Positions 12,185-21,470 of a stretch of 64,000 nucleotides of DNA are shown in pieces (the stretch's first letter is position 1; each line of letters opens with the position of its first letter). Source of the stretch: Aporrectodea caliginosa (Eukaryota > Annelida > Clitellata > Crassiclitellata > Lumbricidae). The position numbers and the translations under genes were made by a program. Below the pieces are notes generated by a model. That model worked only from the letters and a program-made list of their open reading frames with translations. It made no database searches and was not told where the DNA came from. Where the stretch lies: assembly GCA_020284085.1 (NCBI GenBank), contig JACEVL010000808.1, positions 108,501-172,500 of the forward strand. Reading direction: 5' to 3'.

Positions 12185-15100
12185 GTCTGTCTGTCTCTCT
12201 CTCTGTCTTCTCCCTGTCTCTGTCTGTCTCTCTCTCCCTCTCTCTCTCCCCAGAGTCCGTAGTTCAAAACCTAGACTGGTTGCTGCTGGCGCCATGACTG
12301 TCTTTCACGGATACAAAAGAAACGCCATCGACCGAATATAGTTATGTTAGAGATGTACATTTTTATGCAATCTTAAATGTACGCATGTGGGTATCTGGGT
12401 ATATTTCACAACAGGAGTCGAATTCAGAAATAGAATTAGAGAAAAAGAAAGTCATGCAAAATAAAAAGATTTCTTACACAAATATTTTACTAGCAGTGCT
12501 GAAGCATACTTAATATTGAGCAGAGCTTAAATTTGACAGATTTGGCCTAATTTTTCATTTTAGTTTTTTACTATGTGAAACACATACAACTTTGATTCCT
12601 AAATATTTACAACTCCGTTACTTAATAAATACACAGTACAATATACCGCCACTGTTTATAATTAGTTATTAATTAGTATTAAGTGCGCATTAAATTATTA
12701 CACAGCAACCAAATTATTATAACGATAAATTATCTACATGTACCATTAAATAAAATCATTTTAATAGAAAAATAAAGTAACGGAGTTGTAGTAACGGAGT
12801 TGTAAAATATTCATAATTAGGTCTCCACGCTGACCGGACGAGTTAAGATACAAAAAATAGTTAGTTTATAGTGGCCAGACTGTCAATTTCAATATTATCT
12901 TTGAAAGCAAAAAATTACATATATACACAAAGTGCAATAATTACAATCACGGAGTTGTAAATCTTTATTATACCATAACATCGCCGGATAAATTTCCGAA
13001 AATTGTCAACAGAAGCAAACATCCATATTGATCTCTTGTTTTTGAAATCAATGCAGACATGTGCCCTGCTATCGAAGTTGTCAATTCAAAAACCGAGAGT
13101 TTTCAATTTATTCCACAGATTGCAGAAACCCATTCGTAACGGAGTTGTAACCAATATCTGAAGTCAGAGGGTTTTATTTATTTTTTGATTATTTAGTTCG
13201 TTAATAAGTTAATAAAAACCATATAGAGCAATTATTAAACATAAGATCAGCGTTTCAACTGTTACCCTAACGTAACGTTGAATTGACTCACCATTGGAGA
13301 GGACAATGCAATTACGGGTTAAAATTGGACTTTATAAAAATATTTCATGCTAATCATCTAAATAATATAATAGAAATAATTTTTTATAACTGATTCATGC
13401 CCTACAATGTATTTAAAAATTATAAATTATAATTTTACTCTTTGTGTAAGCCGTCCAAAGGAGAAGACGGAAATTTCTCTAGTGTATCATATGGGTGGCA
13501 AGTGTATCATATGAGTGGCAAGTGCATGATATAAATATCAAGTGTATCATATGAGTGGCAAGTGCATCAGATGGGTAGCACGTGGATGAGATGGGTGGCA
13601 AGTGCATCAGATGGGTGGCAAGTGCATCAGATGGGTGGCAAGTGTATCAGATGGGTGGCAAGTGTATCATATTAGTGGCAAGTGCATCAGATGGGTGGCA
13701 AGTGCATCAGATGGGTGGCAAGTGCATTAGATGGGTGGAAAGGTGGCAAGTTCATTAGTGTATCAAGTGCATCAGATGGGTGGCAAGTTCATTAGATGGG
13801 TGGAAAGGTGGCAAGTTCATTAGATGGGTGGCAAGTGCATCAGATGGGTGGCAAGCAATGGGTGGAAAGGTGGCAAGTTCATTAGATGGGTGGAAAGGTG
13901 GCAAGTGCATCAGATGGGTGGCAAGTTCATTAGATGGGTGGAAAGGTGGCAAGTTCATTAGATGGGTGGAAAGGTGGCAAGTTCATTAGATGGGTGGAAA
14001 GGTGGCAAGTGCATCAGATGGGTGGCAAGTTCATTAGATGGGTGGAAAGGTGGCAAGTTCATTAGATGGGTGGAAAGGTGGCAAGTGCATCAGATGGGTG
14101 GCAAGTTCATTAGATGGGTGGAAAGGTGGCAAGTTCATTAGATGGGTGGAAAGGTGGCAAGTGCATCAGATGGGTGGCAAGTTCATTAGATGGGTGGAAA
14201 GGTGGCAAGTTCATTAGATGGGTGGAAAGGTGGCAAGTTCATTAGATGGGTGGAAAGGTGGCAAGTTCATTAGATGGGTGGAAAGGTGGCAAGTTCATTA
14301 GATGGGTGGAAAGTGCCTCAGATGTGGAAGTGTAATACAGTTAGATAGGCCTACTCATCAGCATATTGGCGAATCCCAGAGAAAAACATTGCGGTGTATC
14401 TGCAATTTTTATAGCGCTGCACTGTCAACCCAGATGTCGGGGTTCAAATCCCAACCAGGGTAGAAAGACATTTCGAGATTTCTGTCCCACATGCGACCCA
14501 AGAGAACTCACCTGCAAAAGGAGTCCATCTGACCGTACGGGATGAGGAAGAGCACTGGCCACCCGCCCTCATAATGCCGAGACAAAGAAAGTGAAGTCTC
14601 TAACACATGATACCCGTGGCTGCATCTGAGGGCTAGCTTAAAGGACTGACCTTCTTCATAATGAACTCTGTCAGGCAGCATTTAGAGGCAGACAGACGTT
14701 TGTTCGGAGCCATTTCCTCCAACCAACATCATAATCCTATATCCGCTGTTACCTCCGATTTGTCCTCCTGGATATTTGCTTCGCCCCGTTCCCCATGGTT
14801 TTCCCTTCCTAACAAAGATGACTATAATTTCATATCCAGAGTACTATATCAAAATATATATTAATTCTCTTTCCTCAGTTATAACACTAATAGTCCAATA
14901 TGTATGACATGCCAAATAGTTCTAATTTTATCTAAACATTGACTTATTCTAATCTTCAAACATCCAATAAGACCTTAGTTTATCAATGCATAAGTTGCGT
15001 ACTTGTCAGCTTAGTTTTTAGTAAGCGAAAAATTGATTGATTTCAACATTCCTTACGTGACGGCGAGAGGTCAGAGCACACAACGCAGGTTAGACCTATG

Positions 15101-16666
15101 GACCTATGGATTCAGACTGAAAGGACTTCTCCATAATGCTGATTAGCAAGCGAAGGTGAAGGCGTTGTGCTTGTTTTGTTGTGTTCTTAGCAACAAGGCC
15201 CGGATGTGGTGGCTTATGATTCAAAGACTCGACTGGCCGACCATCCTTCCTATGGCTCGTGTTTCTCTTCAAAAACTCAGAGATTTCGTTCATGTCATAC
15301 GGTTAGTGACATTTAATGTGAAATTTAAAAGTGATATGTAATAATATCTCATTGGTAAGACTATTAGAACACGAGATTGAACAGTTTCGTGGTCTATTTT
15401 CACGTTCATCATCGGCAAGCTTTCTTTAGCTTCCACTGCTGATTTTGATAACCTTTCGGTTGAAGCATGAACACACACTGATAGTCAAATAAAGACAACA
15501 GTAAACTTTCTGTTGGATGCATCTATAGTTCTATACACGTAGGCTAAGTATGACGAATGTGCATCGCCGTCTGTGGAGGTCCTCAAACGCCACCGCGTAT
15601 ACATATGTAGGTATAAGGATGGGGTACTCAGAATTAGTTAAACATATTGAGCGTGAAACAACTAAATTACGCGACCATGTTTATCCATCCATGAATCCAT
15701 CCATTTATCCATTCATTTATTCATTCATCGTTAATCCATCCATGCATCTATCCATTTCATGTCATTTATGGTGGATGTATAGAGGAACGTGTAGACCAGG
15801 GGTTCCCAACCTGGGGTCAACCTGAGATGTCATTTCAGGGGGTGCGAGAAAGAGGGAAAGTATGACATTTAAATTGTTGAGCTCTCATAGGATAAGTATG
15901 GGTGAGACCGTAAGATTAGATTCATTATTTCCACGTAACATTGCAAGCCTCTAAGACTCCGGCTTAGCTAGCCGAAGACTTGCAAGCACATGTTCCAGTA
16001 GTAGGGCGTTAGATGTCTCCAGTATCGACGACAAAATTAGGTCATCTATGGGATTGATGAAAACATTGTTAAAAATTGAAGTTGGATTGATGAAATTTTT
16101 TCCGTAAATAGAAGCTGGATGGATGAAACGAAGTTTTCGATTCAATAGAAGCTGGATTGATGAAAATAATTGTTTCCTTAATTAGAAGCTGGATCCATGA
16201 GAATATATCTTTGCTTAAATAAAAGTTCCATTGATGAAAAAATATTTCTTTCGTCAAATAGAAGTTGGATTGATAAAAGTAATTTTTCCAATTCAATGGA
16301 AGTTGGATTGATGAAAATATTTCTCGATGAAACGGAAGCTGGATTGATGATAGTTAACATGCACCTAGGTAGACTGCTTACTTACCAACGTCAAGTACGG
16401 CATTGAAGACATTAGAATAATTTAGCAACGTAGGCCTAAACTACGACTTTACCCAAATTGTAATTATTACATTATTATACTGACGTGAGTTTGAGCTAAC
16501 CTTCAATAAAAACAAGTTTAATAACGAGATAATTTCTTGTAACCCCGTACAGATTTTATATTACCGTAGGTATTGTTTGCAGAAAGTGCCGGGACCGGGA
16601 ACTTACGCTCGTTCGTTTGAACCAATTCACTCGTGGAACTCCAACTTCAGTGATTATTATGTCTAA
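6866..16666 (+). CDS. PG-rich repeat (STPG/SHIPPO-type) protein, possibly CIMAP2/LEXM-like
   Basis: Proposed exons: 6866-7032, 7515-7599, 10664-10732 (or 10737), 15191-15301, 16583-16666 (stop TAA 16664). They encode three VPGPGTY/LGPGTY repeats, a degenerate LPGAYGY repeat and a FSSKTQRF block; such PG-rich repeats occur in ciliary and sperm-tail microtubule-associated proteins. The first block (VPGPGTYETQDFLDELGKK) resembles the start of repeats in CIMAP2/LEXM, from memory only. Phases fit throughout if exon 3 uses the weak donor GTAGCG at 10733; the stronger GTAAGT at 10738 would need an extra exon. With the candidate first exon at 2150 the protein would be 193 residues; missing 5' exons are possible. 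Introns contain LINEs, MITEs and minisatellites, all non-coding. Confidence 0.65.
7515..7599 (+). CDS. PG-repeat gene, linker exon
   Basis: Polypyrimidine acceptor CTTTTCTTGCAG and donor GTACGT (7600) bound 85 bp. Joined in phase it reads CLEKSRNTYSFRNTDRKSRD.. and ends STDK. It converts phase 2 to phase 0, exactly what the flanking PG exons need, which is the main support. Confidence 0.5.
7600..10663 (+). other. Intron of the PG-repeat gene
   Basis: No exon recognised. It holds a 24-bp direct repeat (GTCATCCTGGATGACCGTCA type, 9111-9155), and from about 9410 LINE-derived sequence. Confidence 0.4.
9410..10000 (+). mobile_element. Decayed LINE ORF2 C-terminus
   Basis: Plus-strand frames with stops read ..ITPVLKSLHWPKVPHCIHYK.. 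and ..LSQLWNELPKCLRLIFP, matching the SLHWLPVxxRIxYK and LWNxLPxxLR blocks of CR1/jockey ORF2. The sequence near 9415 (TTTTTAACGCGCTCGAGGTC) resembles the tail of the LINE at 10830. Confidence 0.55.
10664..10737 (+). CDS. PG-repeat gene exon with LGPGTY
   Basis: Acceptor TTGTCTTTCTCAG, then DISLGPGTYCSEKYDSILVP. Donor GTAAGT at 10738 leaves phase 2; the alternative donor GTAGCG at 10733 leaves phase 0 and fits the next exon. Confidence 0.6.
10830..11770 (-). mobile_element. 5'-truncated LINE with RT remnants
   Basis: Minus-strand frames give GLAIKFINPNKSEAILFGSC, then a frameshift, then DSKLTFRPHITNLCKSCFYH, SSRLDYANSVFVGLS and DQLHWLPVAFRIKFKLTCLT. This is the order of post-active-site blocks in CR1/jockey reverse transcriptases. 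The 3' end lies near 10830, before an (ATT)n/(TTAA)n tail. The YADD box is missing by truncation; frameshifts make it a pseudogene. Confidence 0.75.
12150..12248 (+). repeat. (CT)n microsatellite
   Basis: CTCTCTCT with interspersed GTCT units. Confidence 0.9.
12397..13481. mobile_element. Orphan TIR element, copy 1 (right end lost)
   Basis: It starts GGGTATATTTCACAACAGG, the terminal repeat of the complete copy at 61187-62825, and is collinear with that copy over about 1.08 kb. It stops at AAATTTCTCTA where a minisatellite begins, so the last ~30 bp with the right TIR are missing. No ORF of note. The motif TTACAACTCCGTTA or its complement occurs at 12608, 12778, 12792 and 13137, with a one-base variant at 12948. 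Confidence 0.85.
13482..14325 (+). repeat. Minisatellite of GATGGGTGG units
   Basis: Tandem array of two interleaved units, about 20 bp (CAAGTGCATCAGATGGGTGG) and 28 bp (GAAAGGTGGCAAGTTCATTA then GATGGGTG). The left part is made mainly of the short unit, the right part of higher-order long-unit blocks. It starts exactly at the broken end of the transposon copy at 12397. Confidence 0.9.
14405..14480 (+). mobile_element. Possible SINE head (B box)
   Basis: GGGGTTCAAATCCCAACCAGG carries an RNA polymerase III B-box-like core (GGTTCAAATCC), preceded by sequence with weak tRNA resemblance. Body and tail were not identified. Confidence 0.3.
15191..15301 (+). CDS. PG-repeat gene exon with FSSKTQRF block
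   Basis: Acceptor TTGTGTTCTTAG and donor GTTAGT (15302) bound 37 codons in phase 0, QQGPDVVAYDSKTRLADHPS then YGSCFSSKTQRF. A stop codon directly upstream in this frame fixes the 5' border. Confidence 0.5.
15675..15770 (+). repeat. (ATCC)n microsatellite, imperfect
   Basis: Repeated CATCCATCCAT/TTCATTCAT units. Confidence 0.8.
15797..15835 (+). mobile_element. Isolated hAT-type terminus
   Basis: CAGGGGTTCCCAACCTGGGG is the familiar terminal sequence of hAT elements (CAGGGGTTCCCAACC type). The partner terminus was not found in the window. Confidence 0.4.
16040..16350 (+). repeat. Imperfect ~40-bp minisatellite
   Basis: About eight units, each with a core like AGAAGCTGGATTGATGAAAA followed by a T-rich spacer. 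Units are considerably diverged. It lies in the last intron of the PG-repeat gene. Confidence 0.75.
16583..16666 (+). CDS. PG-repeat gene, terminal exon
   Basis: Acceptor TATTGTTTGCAG, then KVPGPGTYARSFEPIHSWNS and NFSDYYV followed by TAA. No AATAAA signal was found close by. Confidence 0.6.
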   Translation, partial: KVPGPGTYARSFEPIHSWNSNFSDYYV

Positions 16667-17640
16667 AAGACTGAACCGGACAGAAGTCCCTCCGTTCCTA
16701 CGGAACATTTTCTGTCCTTTGGAACATTTCTGTGTTTCAGAAACATTTTATGTCATTTGAAAGACAATTCGAAACAGCAGAAATAATATTTTTCATTAAT
16801 TATTTGTGATGGCAGTGTTAACTGCGCAAACATGACATGGACAGTTTTCATGAAAGTAGGTGTACTAAACATGTAGATGTTTAGTACACGTCGCGACTCG
16901 AGAGATTTTTTGTCTTTTACATTTAAAAAAATGCAGAATGAGTGCTACCACGGTTTTAATTCTGGTGCATCATATTCTACGAAAGGTTGTTGGTTTTTTT
17001 CTTACGTATTAGAAGACATCGGTTGATTGCAAACAATGAAGTACACGACGAAGGTGTCCGAAGTGAAAGTTTCGATAAGACAAAATTCACCCACTTCCAT
17101 TGCATGAACTTCGTATGCTGTAATTGTGTAAATAATAGTAGGTTCTATATTGCGCAAAACTTGATTTACATGATAGTCTCAATGTTATGTAACAGTTGAA
17201 ACGTTCTTAAGAATTCGTTTCTTTAGTGCAGTCAGGTAATTGTTTAAACGTGATCTGAATTGGTTCAAATATGATAAATGTTTAAGGTCAATGGATAGGG
17301 TACACTTCCTATTTTATTTTGAAGGAAAACGCCTTTGAGTTGCCCAATCCAACTGATTTCGACTAGGGTTGCCCATAGAACTTATGATGAAGAAATTGAG
17401 AGTTAAAATAGCAAATTGGGATAAAAAGCGGATGACTTAACTGTTTTAAAAGTAGAAGAGGTCGCAGATGTTTTGGCGACTTGAACATTACAATTGACTC
17501 ATAATTGGTGAAGACTACGAAGATCATAAAGAATCACGGCGACTTAAAGCAATCTCGTTTGTCCATAGCATCTCGATGTCTAAGTAGACATAAGGAATTA
17601 TACACATCGTAGACCCTCAGCCAGGATAAAATCTGACCCA
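16667..17640. other. 3' flank of the PG-repeat gene
   Basis: No coding sequence recognised; AT-rich. It contains a 12-bp-stem hairpin at 16861-16888. Confidence 0.4.
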
Positions 17641-17778
17641 TTTACGCATGTATTTATGTATGTATGTTTGCATAGTTGCATATATGTGTATATGTGTGCA
17701 TGTATATTATGCATGAATGTGTTTATGCTTATATGTATGCATGTGTGTATGTACCGGTATTTGTTAATTTTGAGCATG

Positions 17779-17810
<32 letters not shown>

Positions 17811-17840
17811 TGTATGTATGTATGTATGTATGTATGTATG
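17779..17840 (+). repeat. (GTAT)n microsatellite at a SINE tail
   Basis: Pure GTAT run directly adjoining the 3' end of the minus-strand SINE at 17841; likely an expanded SINE tail (CATA)n. Confidence 0.9.
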
Positions 17841-18004
17841 AGCACTTGTTATAGCGCCCCTTCAAGATTTCTACTCAGAGGCGCTCCCGACTACAGCACG
17901 GACACTGAATCGGAGTTTCACGCCGAAGCGCATGAGCAATTGCGAGTGAAGGACTTGCCCAGGGTCCCTACGCGGCGGCTTTTGAGGTGGATTCGAACCC
18001 GCAT
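17841..18004 (-). mobile_element. tRNA-derived SINE, copy 1 (head truncated)
   Basis: On the minus strand it begins at the B box (GGGTTCGAATCCACC), runs through a body shared with 44615-44826 and 63431-63650 (for example GCGCTTCGGCGTGAAACTCC), and ends in TCTTGAAGGGGCGCTATAAC then AAGTGCTCATACATAC. The A-box part of the head is missing. The tail matches the LINE tail at 4811-4862. Confidence 0.8.
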
Positions 18005-18419
18005 GTAAGTCTGCATGCTTGTATGTTTATGTATGTATAAATATGTATATGTATGTGTGCATACATGCATGAATGTATCCCTGTATGTATGTGTACGTAT
18101 GGATGCACACACATATATGTGTTTATGAATGCGTGGGTGTATAGGGGAACGTATAGACGGACAAACGGATACCTATTCCTTTCTTCACCCATTTAGTCAT
18201 ACATATTTGCCGGATGACAATCCTGAGAAACTATGCCGTGCCGCTGATGTAGGACCTATTTAGCCTATTTACTGCGGTCCTGAGAACCAGAGCCATGTGT
18301 TGCATCGGCCCCCCTCCCAGTAGAGACTCCTGCACCTACGACCGTATTATTTCCAGGCAGACAATCTAACGTGAAAATCGTTCATAATTTGAATGTTAGA
18401 TTTTATCTAATGAATGTGC

Positions 18420-18478
18420 AGCAAAGTGCGAATAGGTATTTGGTTTAATAAAGAATATACTTACTTACTTACTTACTA
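18420..18478 (+). mobile_element. Retroposon tail with (TTAC)n
   Basis: AAAGTGCGAATAGGTATTTG then GTTTAATAAAGAATATACTTACTTACTTAC. A near copy at 24885-24928 has the same order and the same TTAC tail, which marks the 3' end of a LINE or SINE family. Confidence 0.55.
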
Positions 18479-18790
18479 TATACTTATCACTTGTGCGTTA
18501 TGCTGGAGTTCATAGTCTTCGTGAGTAAGTCTGGGTAGCCAGATGAACCTTAACCTTCTTCGACTCATCCTGATCTTATTGGACATAGCACCGGAATTGA
18601 CAAGAAACGAGAGATTGATTCTCGACTGTAGTAGTGAGATAGGCCTATACAGGCTGCAGACTACAGCAAACACTTTTGAAAGTGCAGCACATATCACACG
18701 CACATGAGTACTCGACAGGAAACATATTAATAGACTAGACGATGTTATGTGTCCATACAAATCTGAAAATATGATACATACATATATATA

Positions 18791-20295
18791 CACTGTGAGC
18801 CATAAAAAACCGGGCCACTTCATGTTTAGCTATATCGCGGTCGGTATTTTAAATTTTTTTATAGTTTTTGTGTCGTTTGAAAGAAAAATTAAATCTCTAC
18901 GATTTACTTATTTACTTGCGCGGATGACGTCATATCCGTTTCGCAGCATAATGTAAATAAAGTTGATGGTTGAAAATTTGAGTTAAAATTTTAAAATGTT
19001 GAGTTTTGAGGATAAAATTTTAATTAAAAATCTGCGGGAATGCAAAAATTATTCTTCTAGACGATTAATTAAGGAGTTTCCGAACAAGAATTGGAAAAGA
19101 AAAACATTAGATGACTTTCTGCGAAAGTTGAGAACTACCGGTTCAGTTGAACACGCTGCGGGAAGTGGTCGGCCAAAATCGTCGCGAACTGAATTGGTTC
19201 AGAGCCAGGAAGACAAGCCTAAAACACATCTTTCAACCAGACAAATCGCGAGAGAGCTGAATCTTACACAAACGACGGTCAGACGCATTATTCATAACGA
19301 TTTGGAACTGAAATGCTTAAAAAGACGACGGGCTCAGGAACTGACCACCGCTAATCGTCAATCTCGTTTGGTACGAGCTAGACAATTGCTGCAGCGTTTC
19401 TCAGTATCGGATGTCGGTTTCATTTTCTTCACTGATGAAAAGTTATTTACAGTTGCTGCGCCGTCAAACACTCAAAACGATCGTCTTTATGTGCCTCGTT
19501 CAGTGTCAAAGAAACAGATTTCATCAGACCGTCTGTTGCGTACCAGGACAACATTCAGCAAGTCGCTCATGGTTTCCGTGGGAATTTCGAAACTCGGTCG
19601 CACAGAGCTTATATTCGTTGACCCGGGAGCCAAAATCAATGGCCAATATTATCGAGACGTGATGCTAGCACAACATTTGTTGCCACAAATGCGCCACATT
19701 GCTGGCGACATGTTCATTTTCCAACAAGATTCAGCTCCGGCGCATCGGGCTCGTGAAACAATTGAGTATCTGTCTCGCAATGCACCATACTTCATAGGGC
19801 CAGAGATGTGGCCACCCAATTCGCCTGACCTAAATCCACTCGATTATTCCATCTGGTCCATTATGGAACAGCGCGTGTACCAACAGCGCATTCAGAACAC
19901 TGATGAACTTCGGCAGTGTCTCGTATCCGTCTGGAACGATCTGGAACAACATCTTATTGACACTGCAATTGATCAGTGGCGACGTCGCTTGGCAAAATGT
20001 GTACGTGAAAAAGGAAGTCATTTTGAGCACAAACTTTAAACAAATAAAGGCACTGAAGAATTGTTTGCATTTAAGTAGTAAAAATGCAGCATTTATCGAT
20101 TCTCACGTGTTTTTAGTGTCTTCAGTTTCGCAAGACAAGTTTAGCATACATGTAGGACTAAATCGATAATGTTTATTTCTGCTCTTTAGAGTATTGATTC
20201 CTGTTTAAAATAATGCAAAAAGTGTAAAAATCGATAAAGAAATGACAGAGATATAGCTAAACATAAAGTGACCCGGTTTTTTATGGCTCACAGTG
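18791..20295 (+). mobile_element. Tc1/mariner element, DD37D, apparently intact
   Basis: Terminal inverted repeats of about 46 bp (18791-18836 and 20250-20295) start CACTGTGAGCCATAAAAAAC and differ at two positions. They are flanked by TA on both sides (18789-18790, 20296-20297), the obligatory Tc1/mariner target. The 1,505-bp unit contains a single uninterrupted transposase ORF. It sits in a TATATA tract. The intact ORF and near-identical TIRs point to recent activity. Confidence 0.95.
18996..20039 (+). CDS. Mariner transposase, 347 aa, DD37D catalytic triad
   Basis: Catalyses cut-and-paste transposition of the surrounding element in the nucleus. An N-terminal pair of helix-turn-helix DNA-binding regions (residues ~1-60, and ~80-105 with LSTRQIARELNLTQTTVRRI) is linked by a basic AGSGRP hinge. 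The RNase-H-fold catalytic domain has D147 (FFTDEK), D245 (FQQDSAPAH) and D283 (SPDLNPLDYSIW). The spacing of 37 residues between the second and third aspartates is the DD37D signature, as in the maT group of mariners. Length is normal for the superfamily and there are no internal stops. The ATG at 18996 lies 160 bp inside the left TIR and the frame ends 210 bp before the right TIR. Confidence 0.95.
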   Translation: MLSFEDKILIKNLRECKNYSSRRLIKEFPNKNWKRKTLDDFLRKLRTTGSVEHAAGSGRPKSSRTELVQSQEDKPKTHLSTRQIARELNLTQTTVRRIIHNDLELKCLKRRRAQELTTANRQSRLVRARQLLQRFSVSDVGFIFFTDEKLFTVAAPSNTQNDRLYVPRSVSKKQISSDRLLRTRTTFSKSLMVSVGISKLGRTELIFVDPGAKINGQYYRDVMLAQHLLPQMRHIAGDMFIFQQDSAPAHRARETIEYLSRNAPYFIGPEMWPPNSPDLNPLDYSIWSIMEQRVYQQRIQNTDELRQCLVSVWNDLEQHLIDTAIDQWRRRLAKCVREKGSHFEHKL

Positions 20296-20669
20296 TATAT
20301 AAATATATATATAGTCTATACCCCTGTCAGCAATGTTTGCCTTTTGCCTGGCCAGCCACATGTGCCGAAGGACGCCGGTGCCTTGACAACGAGCGAACTA
20401 CTTGTACATAGGCGGCGATTGTAGGCCTATTAATGGGTCCTAGTTGTTGAGCAACCGATACGACGTATCTGTCTCTCTGCCTATCTGTCTGTCTATATGT
20501 CTGTCTATCTGTCCAGCCGTTGCTTACTGTTGTCACCAATCAACAAAGCTTGCTTCTACGATACACTCTTATAGTTTAAAACGTTTAACGTCATGAAACG
20601 ACGAATAACATAATATTCTGCCGTTGGATTTCTTCCTCTAACATGGTAAGTGCAACGTCCAGAATCCAG

Positions 20670-20700
20670 CATCGTAACTAGTTTAGAACTAGTTACGATG
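20670..20700. repeat. Perfect hairpin, 14-bp stem
   Basis: CATCGTAACTAGTT, loop TAG, then the exact reverse complement. Confidence 0.9.
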
Positions 20701-21020
20701 TATATATAGATATGTATGTATGTATTTATATGTGCGTTTACGTAAGTACGTGTGCTTTGATACATGCATGTATACACGCAGTTATCATACATGCATGTAA
20801 ACATGAATACAAACGCTTGTATACTTATGTATGAATGCATACATACATTCATGTTTTCACGAATGCATGTATGCATGCATATGTAAGTATGTATGTGTGC
20901 GCATGTTATATGAGCACGTACATAATATATAGGTATGCAATGCTATGTAGCCTACGTATGTATACGCCTGTATGTACGAACGTATATTTTTTAATCTATT
21001 TGGGTAGCCTATGCATTTCT
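20700..21020. repeat. Degenerate (GTAT/CATA) repeat region
   Basis: TATG/CATA-rich sequence with many ATGTATG and CATACATG words; no gene seen. The region from 21020 to the MITE at 21471 holds nothing recognisable. Confidence 0.6.
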
Positions 21021-21470
21021 TCAGTTATGTATTTGTGTATTTATTTGCTCTTCAGTGTGCGTCGGACGTGTTAACACTTGCCCTACTCGATTGGATAAGT
21101 CTTTTAATAAATCTGGATATTTTCCATTTTGAACGTTTCCTCTTTTCTTTTGTATTATGACAGAGTCGTCTGTCGTGTGACCATCATTTGAGAAAACTTG
21201 GGATGGTTTGTATGTTTTGAAACTCCAATCACGGTCACATCCCATCCCTTTCTTATGTACTGTGGTAGCTGAACCGTAATGGCTACTGGGTACACTGTAC
21301 ACAGCCAACTGCACAAGAAATAATTGTTTAACCTTCTACTCCGGCGCCTGTCTGCGGCCAGCCAGGTGCCACAAGTGAACTAATCGCTATCAACTTCATC
21401 ATGCATGTCCAGAGCGCCATTTCTAAGGAACTTCGAGTGGCTACCTGGGACTTTCAATCGTTTGAGGAAC

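Noticed and set aside
13755..13989. ORFs with SNELATH/LDGWKGGK repeats
   Set aside because: Translations of the minisatellite on both strands.
13482..14325. CRISPR-like array
   Set aside because: Repeats are contiguous with no unique spacers, and the genome is eukaryotic.
17656..18192. YVCMYVCM-type ORFs and minus-strand counterparts
   Set aside because: Microsatellite and SINE translations.
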